A stretch of 6,650 nt of DNA, taken from contig CAMFLD010000160.1 of the NCBI GenBank assembly GCA_945957245.1, forward strand, positions 1 through 6,650, given 5' to 3'. How positions within the stretch are numbered: the first letter of the stretch is position 1; each line of letters starts with the position of its first letter. Under the pieces are notes generated by a model, which worked only from the letters and a program-made list of their open reading frames with translations, had not been told where the DNA came from and searched no databases. Shown here one piece after another: positions 1-5,292 of the stretch. Source of the DNA: an uncultured Flavobacterium sp. (lineage in GTDB: Bacteria; Bacteroidota; Bacteroidia; Flavobacteriales; Flavobacteriaceae). The translations under genes and the position numbers were made by a program.

Positions 1-47
1 CTACACACTGCATATCGTCGGCAGCGTCAGATGTGTATAAGAGACAG
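1..47. other. Nextera P5-side sequencing adapter (artefact)
   Basis: This is not genomic. Bases 1-6 are the end of the Illumina P5 oligo. Bases 7-14 (actgcata) match the S506 i5 index. Bases 15-28 are the Nextera read-1 arm, and 29-47 are the 19-bp Tn5 mosaic end. Genomic sequence begins at 48. The identification comes from recognising the standard adapter parts in their correct order. Confidence 0.98.
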
Positions 48-68
48 GAATTTATTAAAAAAGATTAG
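48..68 (+). CDS. possible 3' tail of a rightward gene cut by the left end
   Basis: Reading from base 48 gives E-F-I-K-K-D followed by a TAG stop at 66-68, three bases before a strong terminator hairpin. A rightward gene converging on thiL would explain why that hairpin has T-rich tails on both strands. Six codons are too few to identify a product. Another frame ends at a TAA at 56-58, so even the frame is uncertain. Confidence 0.2.
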   Translation, partial: EFIKKD

Positions 69-71
69 GGG

Positions 72-110
72 AAAAAGCGATACTTGTTCAAGTATCGCTT
101 TTTATTTTAT
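72..110. terminator. bidirectional rho-independent terminator
   Basis: Bases 72-103 form a perfect 32-nt palindrome (aaaaagcgatacttg, tt, then its complement). It folds into a stem of about 13-15 bp. On the + strand the stem runs into tttttattttatt. On the - strand it ends in TTTTT and then CCCC. It lies three bases beyond the thiL stop and would terminate thiL from the right and any gene arriving from the left. Confidence 0.9.
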
Positions 111-1153
111 TCGGCTAAAGCATCCCATCCACGGGCTTTCAAAGGAATTTTGGTATTTGCCCTTGTTATCGGGTGAATTCCTTCACTTTCCTGCGTAAGA
201 TGCCCAATTACCGTAAAGTTCGGGTTAGCCTTTATTTTTTCAAAATCTTCTATAGCAATGGTAAAAAGCAATTCATAATCTTCTCCTCCGTTGAGGGCAA
301 TAGTAGTACTGTCAATATTAAACTCCTCACAAACACTGATAAATTGAGGATCAACAGGGATTTTTTCTTCATACAGATTACAACCAACTTTACTTTGTTT
401 ACAAATATGGATAATCTCCGATGACAATCCATCGGAGATATCAATCATTGAAGTCGGCTTAACCTCTAGTTTGTTCAACAATTCCTTAATGTCATGACGG
501 GCTTCGGGTTTTAACTGTCGTTCAATAAGGTACGTGTAAGCATCCAAATCAGGTTGATTATTAGGATTTACCTGAAAAACCTGCTTTTCCCTTTCCAAAA
601 TCTGCAATCCCATATAAGCTGAACCTAAATCACCGGTTACCACCAATAAATCTCCATTTTTAGCACCATCTCTATAAACAATATCTTCCTCATTCGCCTC
701 GCCAATAGCGGTAATCGAAATAATCATTCCTTTTTGGGATGAAGTGGTGTCGCCACCAATAACATCAACATTATAAAATTTAGCAGCCAAGGCAATTCCG
801 TCAAACAATTCCTCCAGAGCTTCTAGCGGAAACCTGTTTGAAACCGCTACCGAAACCGTTATTTGTGTAGGTTTGGCATTCATCGCACAAATATCAGATA
901 CATTTACAACCACTGCCTTGTAACCCAAATGGCGTAATGGCATATAAGAAAGATCAAAATGAACGCCTTCAATCAACAAGTCAGTAGAAATAACAGCCTT
1001 TTTGTCTTTAAAATCTAAAACAGCAGCATCATCACCAATACTTTTTAGTGTTGAAGATTGCTTTACATCAAAATTTTTAGTCAAATGATTTATAAGTCCA
1101 AATTCGCCCAGTTGGGAAAGAGAAGTTCGTTGCGGAGTTTTATCTTCTAGCAT
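107..1153 (-). CDS. thiL: thiamine-monophosphate kinase
   Basis: ThiL is a cytosolic enzyme that phosphorylates thiamine monophosphate with ATP to give thiamine diphosphate, the active cofactor and last step of thiamine biosynthesis. The 348 residues show the ThiL signatures of the PurM/AIR-synthase-like ATP-binding fold in order: GDDAA (40-44), STDLLIEGVHF (56-66), NVSDICAMNAKP (84-95, metal and nucleotide loop), GGDTTSS (133-139), VTGDLG (172-177), MIDISDGLSSEI (236-247) and NGGEDYELLF (288-297). The acidic metal ligands in these motifs are intact. The length fits the family and the gene looks complete. The ATG at 1153 follows an A-rich leader and a -7 box 22 nt upstream. No other thi gene is adjacent and no TPP riboswitch-like sequence is visible upstream, so it appears to be a single-gene transcript. 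Confidence 0.97.
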   Translation of the reverse strand: MLEDKTPQRTSLSQLGEFGLINHLTKNFDVKQSSTLKSIGDDAAVLDFKDKKAVISTDLLIEGVHFDLSYMPLRHLGYKAVVVNVSDICAMNAKPTQITVSVAVSNRFPLEALEELFDGIALAAKFYNVDVIGGDTTSSQKGMIISITAIGEANEEDIVYRDGAKNGDLLVVTGDLGSAYMGLQILEREKQVFQVNPNNQPDLDAYTYLIERQLKPEARHDIKELLNKLEVKPTSMIDISDGLSSEIIHICKQSKVGCNLYEEKIPVDPQFISVCEEFNIDSTTIALNGGEDYELLFTIAIEDFEKIKANPNFTVIGHLTQESEGIHPITRANTKIPLKARGWDALAE

Positions 1154-1159
1154 TTTCTT

Positions 1160-1191
1160 TTAAGTTTCAGAGCGGCAAAGTTACAAAGTTT
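1160..1191 (-). repeat. octamer array A (4 units) upstream of thiL
   Basis: Read on the - strand, four consecutive 8-nt units share the NNACTTTG pattern: AAACTTTG, TAACTTTG, CCGCTCTG, AAACTTAA. The first three units match the start of the array before the YafY-type regulator, and two of them are identical. The unit TAACTTTG also fits the -7 promoter consensus, so repeat and promoter overlap here. Confidence 0.7.
1176..1183 (-). promoter_or_regulatory. -7 promoter box of thiL (TAACTTTG)
   Basis: This octamer matches the Bacteroidota -7 consensus TAnnTTTG exactly and ends 22 nt before the thiL ATG. The DinB gene and the YafY-type regulator show nearly the same spacing. No clear -33 TTG lies at a standard distance; the nearest one is only 13 nt upstream. 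Assignment is by pattern only. Confidence 0.5.
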
Positions 1192-1279
1192 TAGCCCAAT
1201 AAAGTAAGTCATTTGCCAATGATTATTTACTCCGAAACTTTTAAAAACCTGCTGACATACTGTTGTCATTATCTCATTT

Positions 1280-1287
1280 TAATTTTG
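1280..1287 (+). promoter_or_regulatory. -7 promoter box of the DinB-family gene (TAATTTTG)
   Basis: This is an exact TAnnTTTG match, 23 nt before the ATG at 1311. A TTG at 1263-1265 is only 14 nt upstream, which is short for a -33 partner. The leader between box and start is A-rich (aaaaagaaacc), as is usual for genes without a Shine-Dalgarno motif in this phylum. Confidence 0.55.
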
Positions 1288-1310
1288 ACCCATAATCAAA
1301 AAGAAACCTT

Positions 1311-1799
1311 ATGAATACTATCACAAACACACCAGTTGTTCTTTCAAAAGAGCAATTATTACGCCATTGGCTTGGACATCGTTTTGTCACACGCAGAGTT
1401 ATTGAAGCTTTTCCTGAAAAAGAATTTTTCGAATTTTCAATCGGAGGAATGCGTCCGTTTTCAGCTTTGACATCCGAATTGCTTTCAATTGCAGTTCCGG
1501 CTTTGAAAAGTATTATTTCACGTGAGATTGCTCCGTATGTTGAAAATGAAGCTGTATTTGCAACCAAAAAAGAATATTTGGAAAAATGGGATGAAGCCAC
1601 AGATGAGATTATCAGGCTTTGGCCACAAATAAAAGAAGAGGATTTCGAAAAAAGCTTCAAGCTTTTTGGTCAGTACGAATTTCCAATTTACCAAAACATA
1701 CTCTATTTTATAGATAATGAAATCCACCACAGAGGACAGGGTTATGTTTATCTCAGAGCCCTTAATATCGAACCTCCTTTCTTCTGGGAACGTTGGTAA
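1311..1799 (+). CDS. DinB-family putative metal-dependent protein
   Basis: This is a 162-residue protein of the DinB/YfiT-like four-helix-bundle superfamily. Members are small cytosolic proteins that bind a divalent metal through histidines; some are damage-inducible and others are thiol-dependent transferases, but most have no known reaction. The strongest evidence is the C-terminal helix and tail NEIHHRGQGYVYLRALNIEP (136-155), typical of the family, ending in PFFWERW. An N-terminal helix with LLRHWLGHRFVTRRVIEAFP (16-35) and the GGMRPF turn (45-50) also fit. The tail supplies H139 and H140, but the second helix (LTSELLSIAVPAL, 53-65) has no histidine where many members have the first ligand, so metal binding may differ. 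The gene has its own promoter and converges on the neighbouring regulator with 13 bp between stop codons. The substrate cannot be inferred. Confidence 0.85.
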   Translation: MNTITNTPVVLSKEQLLRHWLGHRFVTRRVIEAFPEKEFFEFSIGGMRPFSALTSELLSIAVPALKSIISREIAPYVENEAVFATKKEYLEKWDEATDEIIRLWPQIKEEDFEKSFKLFGQYEFPIYQNILYFIDNEIHHRGQGYVYLRALNIEPPFFWERW

Positions 1800-1805
1800 A
1801 ATCAG

Positions 1806-1829
1806 GCCCCGATTAATCGGGGCTTTTTT
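1806..1829 (+). terminator. rho-independent terminator of the DinB gene, overlapping the regulator's 3' end
   Basis: An 18-nt perfect palindrome, gccccga-ttaa-tcggggc (1806-1823), is followed by six T on the + strand. On the - strand the same hairpin is followed by CTGATTTT, a weaker tail. The TAA stop of the leftward regulator (1813-1815) falls in the loop, and its last codons form one arm of the stem. Confidence 0.9.
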
Positions 1830-2787
1830 GTATCCGAAGACGGTATTGTCCTAACAATTCTAAAATACGGCTCTTTAACGATTCAGGCTCAACAATATCC
1901 GCATAGTCAGCATACATCAGAAACCATCTGGCGAAACCATCGTTAACGGACGAAGACATAAAGTTCATTTCTATCTGGTTGCCTACTTCCTGTTCCGATA
2001 CAAAGCCATGGTATTTCCGGTCGTAATTCACATATTTTGCAACGGTTTTATCAACACGAATGGTTACAGGAGTGGTGGCATATTCATTTTTTGATTTTAA
2101 ATAATGTTCCAAAGGCTCATGTACTTTGGAAAATTCAAGAAGCGTATTCTTGAGGTTCTGTATCCTATCCGTCCTAAACTGCCTGTAATCTTTTCTCAAA
2201 TGGCAATACCCCATGATATACCATTGATTGTTGTCATGGAAAATGCCCACTGGCTCAATCTTCCTCGAAGTGACTTCTTCCGAATTAAAAGTTTTATAAA
2301 CAAGCTCAACCTGCGTTTTATCTGCAATACTCCGAAATAAAACCGAAAGTGTTCCGGGAAGGCTTTCATTAAAAAGTTTTTCCGAAGGAGGCTGAATCAG
2401 AATGTTTGATTCCAGTTCATTTATTCGGGTTTTATCAAAAGAATTCAGTACTGAACGGAGTTTGAATGCCGCCGACTGATAATGTTTCCCCAATTCCTTA
2501 TCAGTAAACTGCTGCATTAATTTTTCAGCAGCAATGAAACTGCTCGCTTCTTCAGGAGTAAACATAACAGGAGGAAGACGATAACCGTCAACAAGTGAAT
2601 AACCAATTCCCGCTTCACCATAAATAGGTACACCAGAAGCTTCAAGCGTCCGGATATCACGATAAATGGTACGCAGGCTTACTTCAAAACGATCAGCTAA
2701 TTCCTGGGCTTTCACAACCTTTTTGGACTGTAACTGAATCAGTATGGCTATTACACGGTCAAATCGTTTAGGAGATTCGTCAATCAT
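1813..2787 (-). CDS. YafY-type transcriptional regulator (HTH + WYL domains)
   Basis: This is a 324-residue cytosolic DNA-binding protein of the DeoR-like YafY/WYL group. Residues 8-57 form a winged helix-turn-helix, with RFEVSLRTIYRDIRTLEASG (33-52) as turn and recognition helix, followed by the wing through GYRLPPVMF (68-76). Residues about 145-215 form the WYL domain, thought to sense a ligand such as nucleotide or nucleic acid. The name-giving motif reads W-Y-I (189-191), and the conserved FRTDRI (204-209) follows. A C-terminal extension (about 238-320) completes the usual architecture, and length is normal for the group. The gene is separated from lepA upstream by a terminator and probably has its own promoter. 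YafY-like regulators are often found beside DinB-family genes, so control of the convergent neighbour or of itself is a fair guess but unproven. Confidence 0.9.
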   Translation of the reverse strand: MIDESPKRFDRVIAILIQLQSKKVVKAQELADRFEVSLRTIYRDIRTLEASGVPIYGEAGIGYSLVDGYRLPPVMFTPEEASSFIAAEKLMQQFTDKELGKHYQSAAFKLRSVLNSFDKTRINELESNILIQPPSEKLFNESLPGTLSVLFRSIADKTQVELVYKTFNSEEVTSRKIEPVGIFHDNNQWYIMGYCHLRKDYRQFRTDRIQNLKNTLLEFSKVHEPLEHYLKSKNEYATTPVTIRVDKTVAKYVNYDRKYHGFVSEQEVGNQIEMNFMSSSVNDGFARWFLMYADYADIVEPESLKSRILELLGQYRLRIQKSPD

Positions 2788-2789
2788 TT

Positions 2790-2829
2790 TAAAGTTTCAA
2801 AGTTGCAGAGTAGCAAAGTTACAAAGTTT
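2790..2829 (-). repeat. octamer array B (5 units) upstream of the regulator
   Basis: On the - strand five uninterrupted 8-nt units run up to the start codon region: AAACTTTG, TAACTTTG, CTACTCTG, CAACTTTG, AAACTTTA. The array fills nearly all of the leader between promoter and ATG. It shares unit order with array A and is inverted relative to array C across the lepA terminator. Confidence 0.75.
2814..2821 (-). promoter_or_regulatory. -7 promoter box of the regulator (TAACTTTG)
   Basis: This is an exact TAnnTTTG match 26 nt before the ATG at 2787, and it is itself unit 2 of octamer array B. A TTG at 2849-2851 lies 27 nt upstream of this unit, but 19 nt upstream of the preceding unit AAACTTTG (2822-2829). 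That unit could therefore be the real -7 box, with one mismatch. Confidence 0.4.
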
Positions 2830-2850
2830 CCATTCTAAATTTAGATGCCA

Positions 2851-2882
2851 AAAGAAAACCCGACAACTTTAGTTATCGGGTT
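2851..2882 (-). terminator. rho-independent terminator of lepA
   Basis: Bases 2857-2882 form an inverted repeat with arms AACCCGATAACT and AGTTGTCGGGTT on the - strand, including one G-T pair and a minimal loop. It is followed on the - strand by TTTTCTTTT. It lies about 60 bp past the lepA stop and should uncouple lepA from the downstream regulator. Confidence 0.85.
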
Positions 2883-2903
2883 AGTTATATTTTAAACAAA
2901 AGC

Positions 2904-2943
2904 CAACTTTGTCACTCTGCAACTTTGGGACTTTGCCACTTTT
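2904..2943 (+). repeat. octamer array C (5 units) at the lepA stop codon
   Basis: On the + strand the units are CAACTTTG, TCACTCTG, CAACTTTG, GGACTTTG, CCACTTTT, and the last base is shared with the lepA stop codon. The first three units are complementary to units 2-4 of array B at 21 of 24 positions. The two arrays could thus pair as the arms of a long hairpin around the lepA terminator. Confidence 0.7.
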
Positions 2944-4739
2944 TAATCGTTAAGCTTCAAAACCGCCATAAATGCTTCCTGTGGAATCTCAACATTTCCT
3001 ACCTGACGCATACGTTTTTTACCTTTTTTCTGTTTTTCCAAAAGTTTACGTTTACGGGAAATATCACCGCCATAACATTTTGCGGTAACGTCTTTTCTTA
3101 AAGCTTTTATTGTTTCGCGGGCAATGATTTTAGCCCCGATTGCCGCCTGAATTGGAATGTCAAACTGTTGTCTTGGGATGAGTTCACGCAGTTTTTCACA
3201 CATTTTTTTACCAATATTGTAAGCATTATCTTCATGGATAAGTGCCGATAAAGCATCCACCGAATTTCCGTTCAATAAAACATCAAGTTTTACCAGTTTT
3301 GACGTACGCATTCCAATAGGGGAATAATCAAAAGAAGCATATCCTTTAGAAACCGTTTTCAATCGGTCATAAAAATCAAATACAATCTCTGCCAGTGGCA
3401 TGTCGAAGTTCAACTCCACCCTTTCTGTAGTAAGGTAAGTCTGATTCGTGATAATTCCACGTTTTTCGATACATAAACTCATTACATTCCCCACAAAATC
3501 CGATTTGGTAATAATAGTAGCCTTGATAAATGGCTCTTCAACACGGTCAAGTTTTGATGGTTCCGGTAAATCCGAAGGATTGTTCACAACAATAGCGGTT
3601 TCCGGCTCTTTTTTGGTATAAGCCAAATAAGAAACGTTAGGAACTGTAGTAATTACAGTCATGTCAAACTCACGCTCCAAACGCTCCTGAATGATTTCAA
3701 GATGCAGCATTCCGAGGAAACCGCAACGGAAACCAAAGCCCAGTGCTGCTGAGCTCTCAGGTGCAAATACCAACGAAGCATCATTCAACTGCAGTTTCTC
3801 CATCGAGGCACGTAAATCTTCATAATCTTCAGTGTCTACCGGGTAAATACCGGCAAATACCATTGGTTTTACATCCTCAAAACCAACAATCATATTGGTT
3901 GTAGGAGTTTTGGCATCGGTAATTGTATCTCCAACCTTAACTTCCTTTGCTTCCTTAATACCGGAAATCAAATAGCCCACGTCACCCGTAGAAATCACGT
4001 CTTTCGGTACCTGGTTCAATTTAAGTGTACCTACTTCGTCCGCAAAATACTCATTGTCCGTAGCCATAAATTTAATTTTCTGACCCTTTCTTATTTCTCC
4101 ATTTTTCACTCGGAAAATAACTTCAATCCCACGAAACGGATTGTAAACGGAGTCAAAAATCAAAGCCTGAAGCGGCTCTTCCTTGCTGCCTTTTGGGGCA
4201 GGAACTCTTTCAATTATGGCCTCCAAAATCTTGTCAACACCAAAACCTGTTTTACCCGAAGCATGAATAATTTCTTCAAGCTTGCAACCAAGCAAGTCAA
4301 CTATATCATCGCTTACTTCTTCAGGGTTAGCGCTTGGTAAGTCAACCTTATTCAGCACCGGAATTATCTCCAAATCATTCTCCAAAGCAAGATACAGATT
4401 CGAGATAGTCTGCGCCTGAATACTCTGAGCAGCATCTACAATCAACAAAGCACCTTCACAGGCCGCAATTGAACGGGAAACTTCATACGAAAAGTCAACG
4501 TGTCCCGGAGTATCGATAAGGTTCAAAATGTATTTTTCTCCCTTATAGGTATATTCCATCTGAATGGCATGACTTTTTATGGTAATACCACGCTCACGCT
4601 CCAAATCCATGTTGTCCAGTAACTGTGCTTTCTCCTCACGGGCAGAAACCGTTTGAGTAGCTCCCAATAATCGATCTGCCAACGTACTTTTTCCGTGGTC
4701 AATGTGTGCAATGATGCAAAAATTCCTGATGTTATTCAT
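2943..4739 (-). CDS. lepA: elongation factor 4 (ribosomal back-translocating GTPase)
   Basis: LepA/EF4 is a GTPase that binds the ribosome and is linked to back-translocation, stress responses and 30S biogenesis. The 598 residues match the usual length. GTPase motifs are intact: G1 AHIDHGKST (11-19), G2 RGIT (50-53), G3 DTPGH (76-80, with the catalytic His80), G4 NKVD (130-133) and a G5-like SGKTG (161-165). Domain II is about 190-280. Domain III includes GFGFRCGFLGMLHLEIIQER (334-353). An EF-G-like domain V is about 400-490. The LepA-specific C-terminal domain ends with the basic KCYGGDISRKRKLLEKQKKG (554-573), which contacts the ribosome. The start is secure: the sequence begins at the conserved NIRNFCIIAHIDHGKS, and an in-frame stop lies three codons upstream. 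It probably has its own promoter about 160 bp upstream and a strong terminator downstream. Confidence 0.99.
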   Translation of the reverse strand: MNNIRNFCIIAHIDHGKSTLADRLLGATQTVSAREEKAQLLDNMDLERERGITIKSHAIQMEYTYKGEKYILNLIDTPGHVDFSYEVSRSIAACEGALLIVDAAQSIQAQTISNLYLALENDLEIIPVLNKVDLPSANPEEVSDDIVDLLGCKLEEIIHASGKTGFGVDKILEAIIERVPAPKGSKEEPLQALIFDSVYNPFRGIEVIFRVKNGEIRKGQKIKFMATDNEYFADEVGTLKLNQVPKDVISTGDVGYLISGIKEAKEVKVGDTITDAKTPTTNMIVGFEDVKPMVFAGIYPVDTEDYEDLRASMEKLQLNDASLVFAPESSAALGFGFRCGFLGMLHLEIIQERLEREFDMTVITTVPNVSYLAYTKKEPETAIVVNNPSDLPEPSKLDRVEEPFIKATIITKSDFVGNVMSLCIEKRGIITNQTYLTTERVELNFDMPLAEIVFDFYDRLKTVSKGYASFDYSPIGMRTSKLVKLDVLLNGNSVDALSALIHEDNAYNIGKKMCEKLRELIPRQQFDIPIQAAIGAKIIARETIKALRKDVTAKCYGGDISRKRKLLEKQKKGKKRMRQVGNVEIPQEAFMAVLKLND

Positions 4740-4795
4740 GTAAATTCAATATTGATTTTGTTGGAAACATCTAAATGCTTCGCAATCCCTTTCAT
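4736..4795 (-). CDS. possible 19-residue upstream ORF overlapping the lepA start
   Basis: An ATG at 4795 opens a 20-codon frame encoding MKGIAKHLDVSNKINIEFT. Its TGA stop overlaps the lepA start codon as ATGA, the arrangement seen in translationally coupled genes. The peptide is not recognised. The TGA exists automatically because lepA begins ATGA, and the frame is open for only about 40 codons, so chance is a real alternative. Confidence 0.2.
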   Translation of the reverse strand: MKGIAKHLDVSNKINIEFT

Positions 4796-4810
4796 TAGGC
4801 TTTTTATTTT

Positions 4811-4886
4811 GGCATTACCCCGCCCTTGGTGCAGTTGGGTTTTCCATATCTCGTCTTAAGATGAGATTACTCCAACCCCTAATGCA
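4811..4886. repeat. dyad-rich element in the probable lepA leader
   Basis: Nested inverted repeats are visible: GCATTA (4812-4817) with TAATGC (4880-4885), GGGTT (4837-4841) with AACCC (4874-4878), and ATCTCGTC (4848-4855) with GATGAGAT (4860-4867) around a TTAA loop. A further pair, CATTAGG (4793-4799) with CCTAATG (4878-4884), competes for the outer arm. The layout (GGCATTACCCC, then TTGGGTTTTCC, then CCCCTAATGC) recalls short dispersed intergenic repeats in Flavobacterium genomes, but that is recollection and was not checked. It could instead be a structured RNA leader. Confidence 0.55.
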
Positions 4887-4895
4887 TTTAATCGG

Positions 4896-4903
4896 CAAAT
4901 ATA
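4896..4903 (-). promoter_or_regulatory. -7 promoter box of lepA (TATATTTG)
   Basis: This is an exact TAnnTTTG match on the - strand, 156 nt before the lepA ATG. A transcript from here would have a leader of about 150 nt beginning just before the dyad-rich element. The nearest -33-like TTG is 26 nt upstream, longer than usual, so the assignment is tentative. Confidence 0.45.
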
Positions 4904-5009
4904 AGGCAAAGTTTTGATTTAAAAGGGCTCAACATAAATTTAGCCTCTTTTTGTCTTTCGGATTTATTTTTGATTCAAATATTATAGTACTCCCACTATT
5001 CAATAAGAA

Positions 5010-5129
5010 GTGGTTTTACCCGAAAAAGTATTGGATTTTCTCCATATAATTGGAATAAAAGAAATGTCTAAAGTCCAAAAGAAACGAAATTACGGTTTTG
5101 GATTAACAAGCGATCTGTCGAAAGCGTAA
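5010..5129 (+). CDS. small hypothetical ORF or gene remnant
   Basis: An open frame runs from an in-frame TAA (5004-5006) to a TAA at 5127-5129. With a GTG start at 5010 it encodes 39 residues. With the ATG at 5064 it encodes 21 (MSKVQKKRNYGFGLTSDLSK plus A). The upstream part reads VLPEKVLDFLHIIGIKE, which has an ordinary amphipathic, protein-like composition. I do not recognise it. A decayed transposase N-terminus is one idea, with no firm support. It has no clear promoter, and non-coding is the default view. Confidence 0.2.
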   Translation: MVLPEKVLDFLHIIGIKEMSKVQKKRNYGFGLTSDLSKA

Positions 5130-5283
5130 TATGTGACAAAAAAGCCTGAAATAATGCTTCAAAAAAGGTAAACCTGTTTAATGTTTTTCTCATAAAAATC
5201 AATATATTATGTTGTTTTATAAGGTGTACATTGAACAAATGTTAATTGCATAAATGTTAGAGTATCTTCTCCTCAAAACCTGT

Positions 5284-5291
5284 TAAATTTG
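5284..5291 (+). promoter_or_regulatory. TAnnTTTG match abutting the radical SAM start (TAAATTTG)
   Basis: This is an exact match to the -7 consensus, but it ends one base before the ATG at 5293. Transcription would then start at or just inside the annotated start codon. Either the match is fortuitous, or the true start codon is slightly downstream, for example the TTG at codon 10. No good -33 element is visible. Confidence 0.25.
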
Positions 5292-5292
5292 T

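Larger units (their letters stand above)
4740..5292. other. 553-bp intergenic region between divergent lepA and radical SAM genes
   Basis: This AT-rich spacer holds no recognisable complete gene. The half next to lepA contains the dyad-rich element (4811-4886) and a -7 box. The middle has a weak hairpin (CCAC 4993-4996 with GTGG 5010-5013, followed by TTTT) and a small doubtful ORF. Bases 5130-5283 show nothing beyond AT-rich sequence. No tRNA or IS end was seen. Confidence 0.7.

Noticed and set aside
173..424. Rightward 83-codon frame inside thiL
   Set aside because: It is a phenylalanine- and asparagine-rich antisense shadow of a conserved enzyme gene with all motifs intact. It has no promoter-like sequence of its own.
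1154..1310. TPP riboswitch upstream of thiL
   Set aside because: I looked for the conserved CUGAGA and the other core segments of the TPP aptamer on the - strand and did not find them. The space is occupied by octamer repeats and promoter sequence.
1274..1660. Leftward 128-codon frame antisense to the DinB-family gene
   Set aside because: It lies almost wholly opposite a well-supported gene, has no recognisable domain or promoter, and its serine- and phenylalanine-rich composition is typical of an antisense shadow.
2790..2943. CRISPR-like reading of the octamer arrays
   Set aside because: Units are 8 nt, contiguous and without spacers, and two of the arrays are inverted relative to each other. 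This does not resemble a CRISPR array.
4740..5292. Insertion sequence or MITE boundaries in the 553-bp spacer
   Set aside because: The short dyads at 4811-4886 lack flanking direct repeats or a transposase, so an IS call is not supported. It is kept only as a dyad-rich element.
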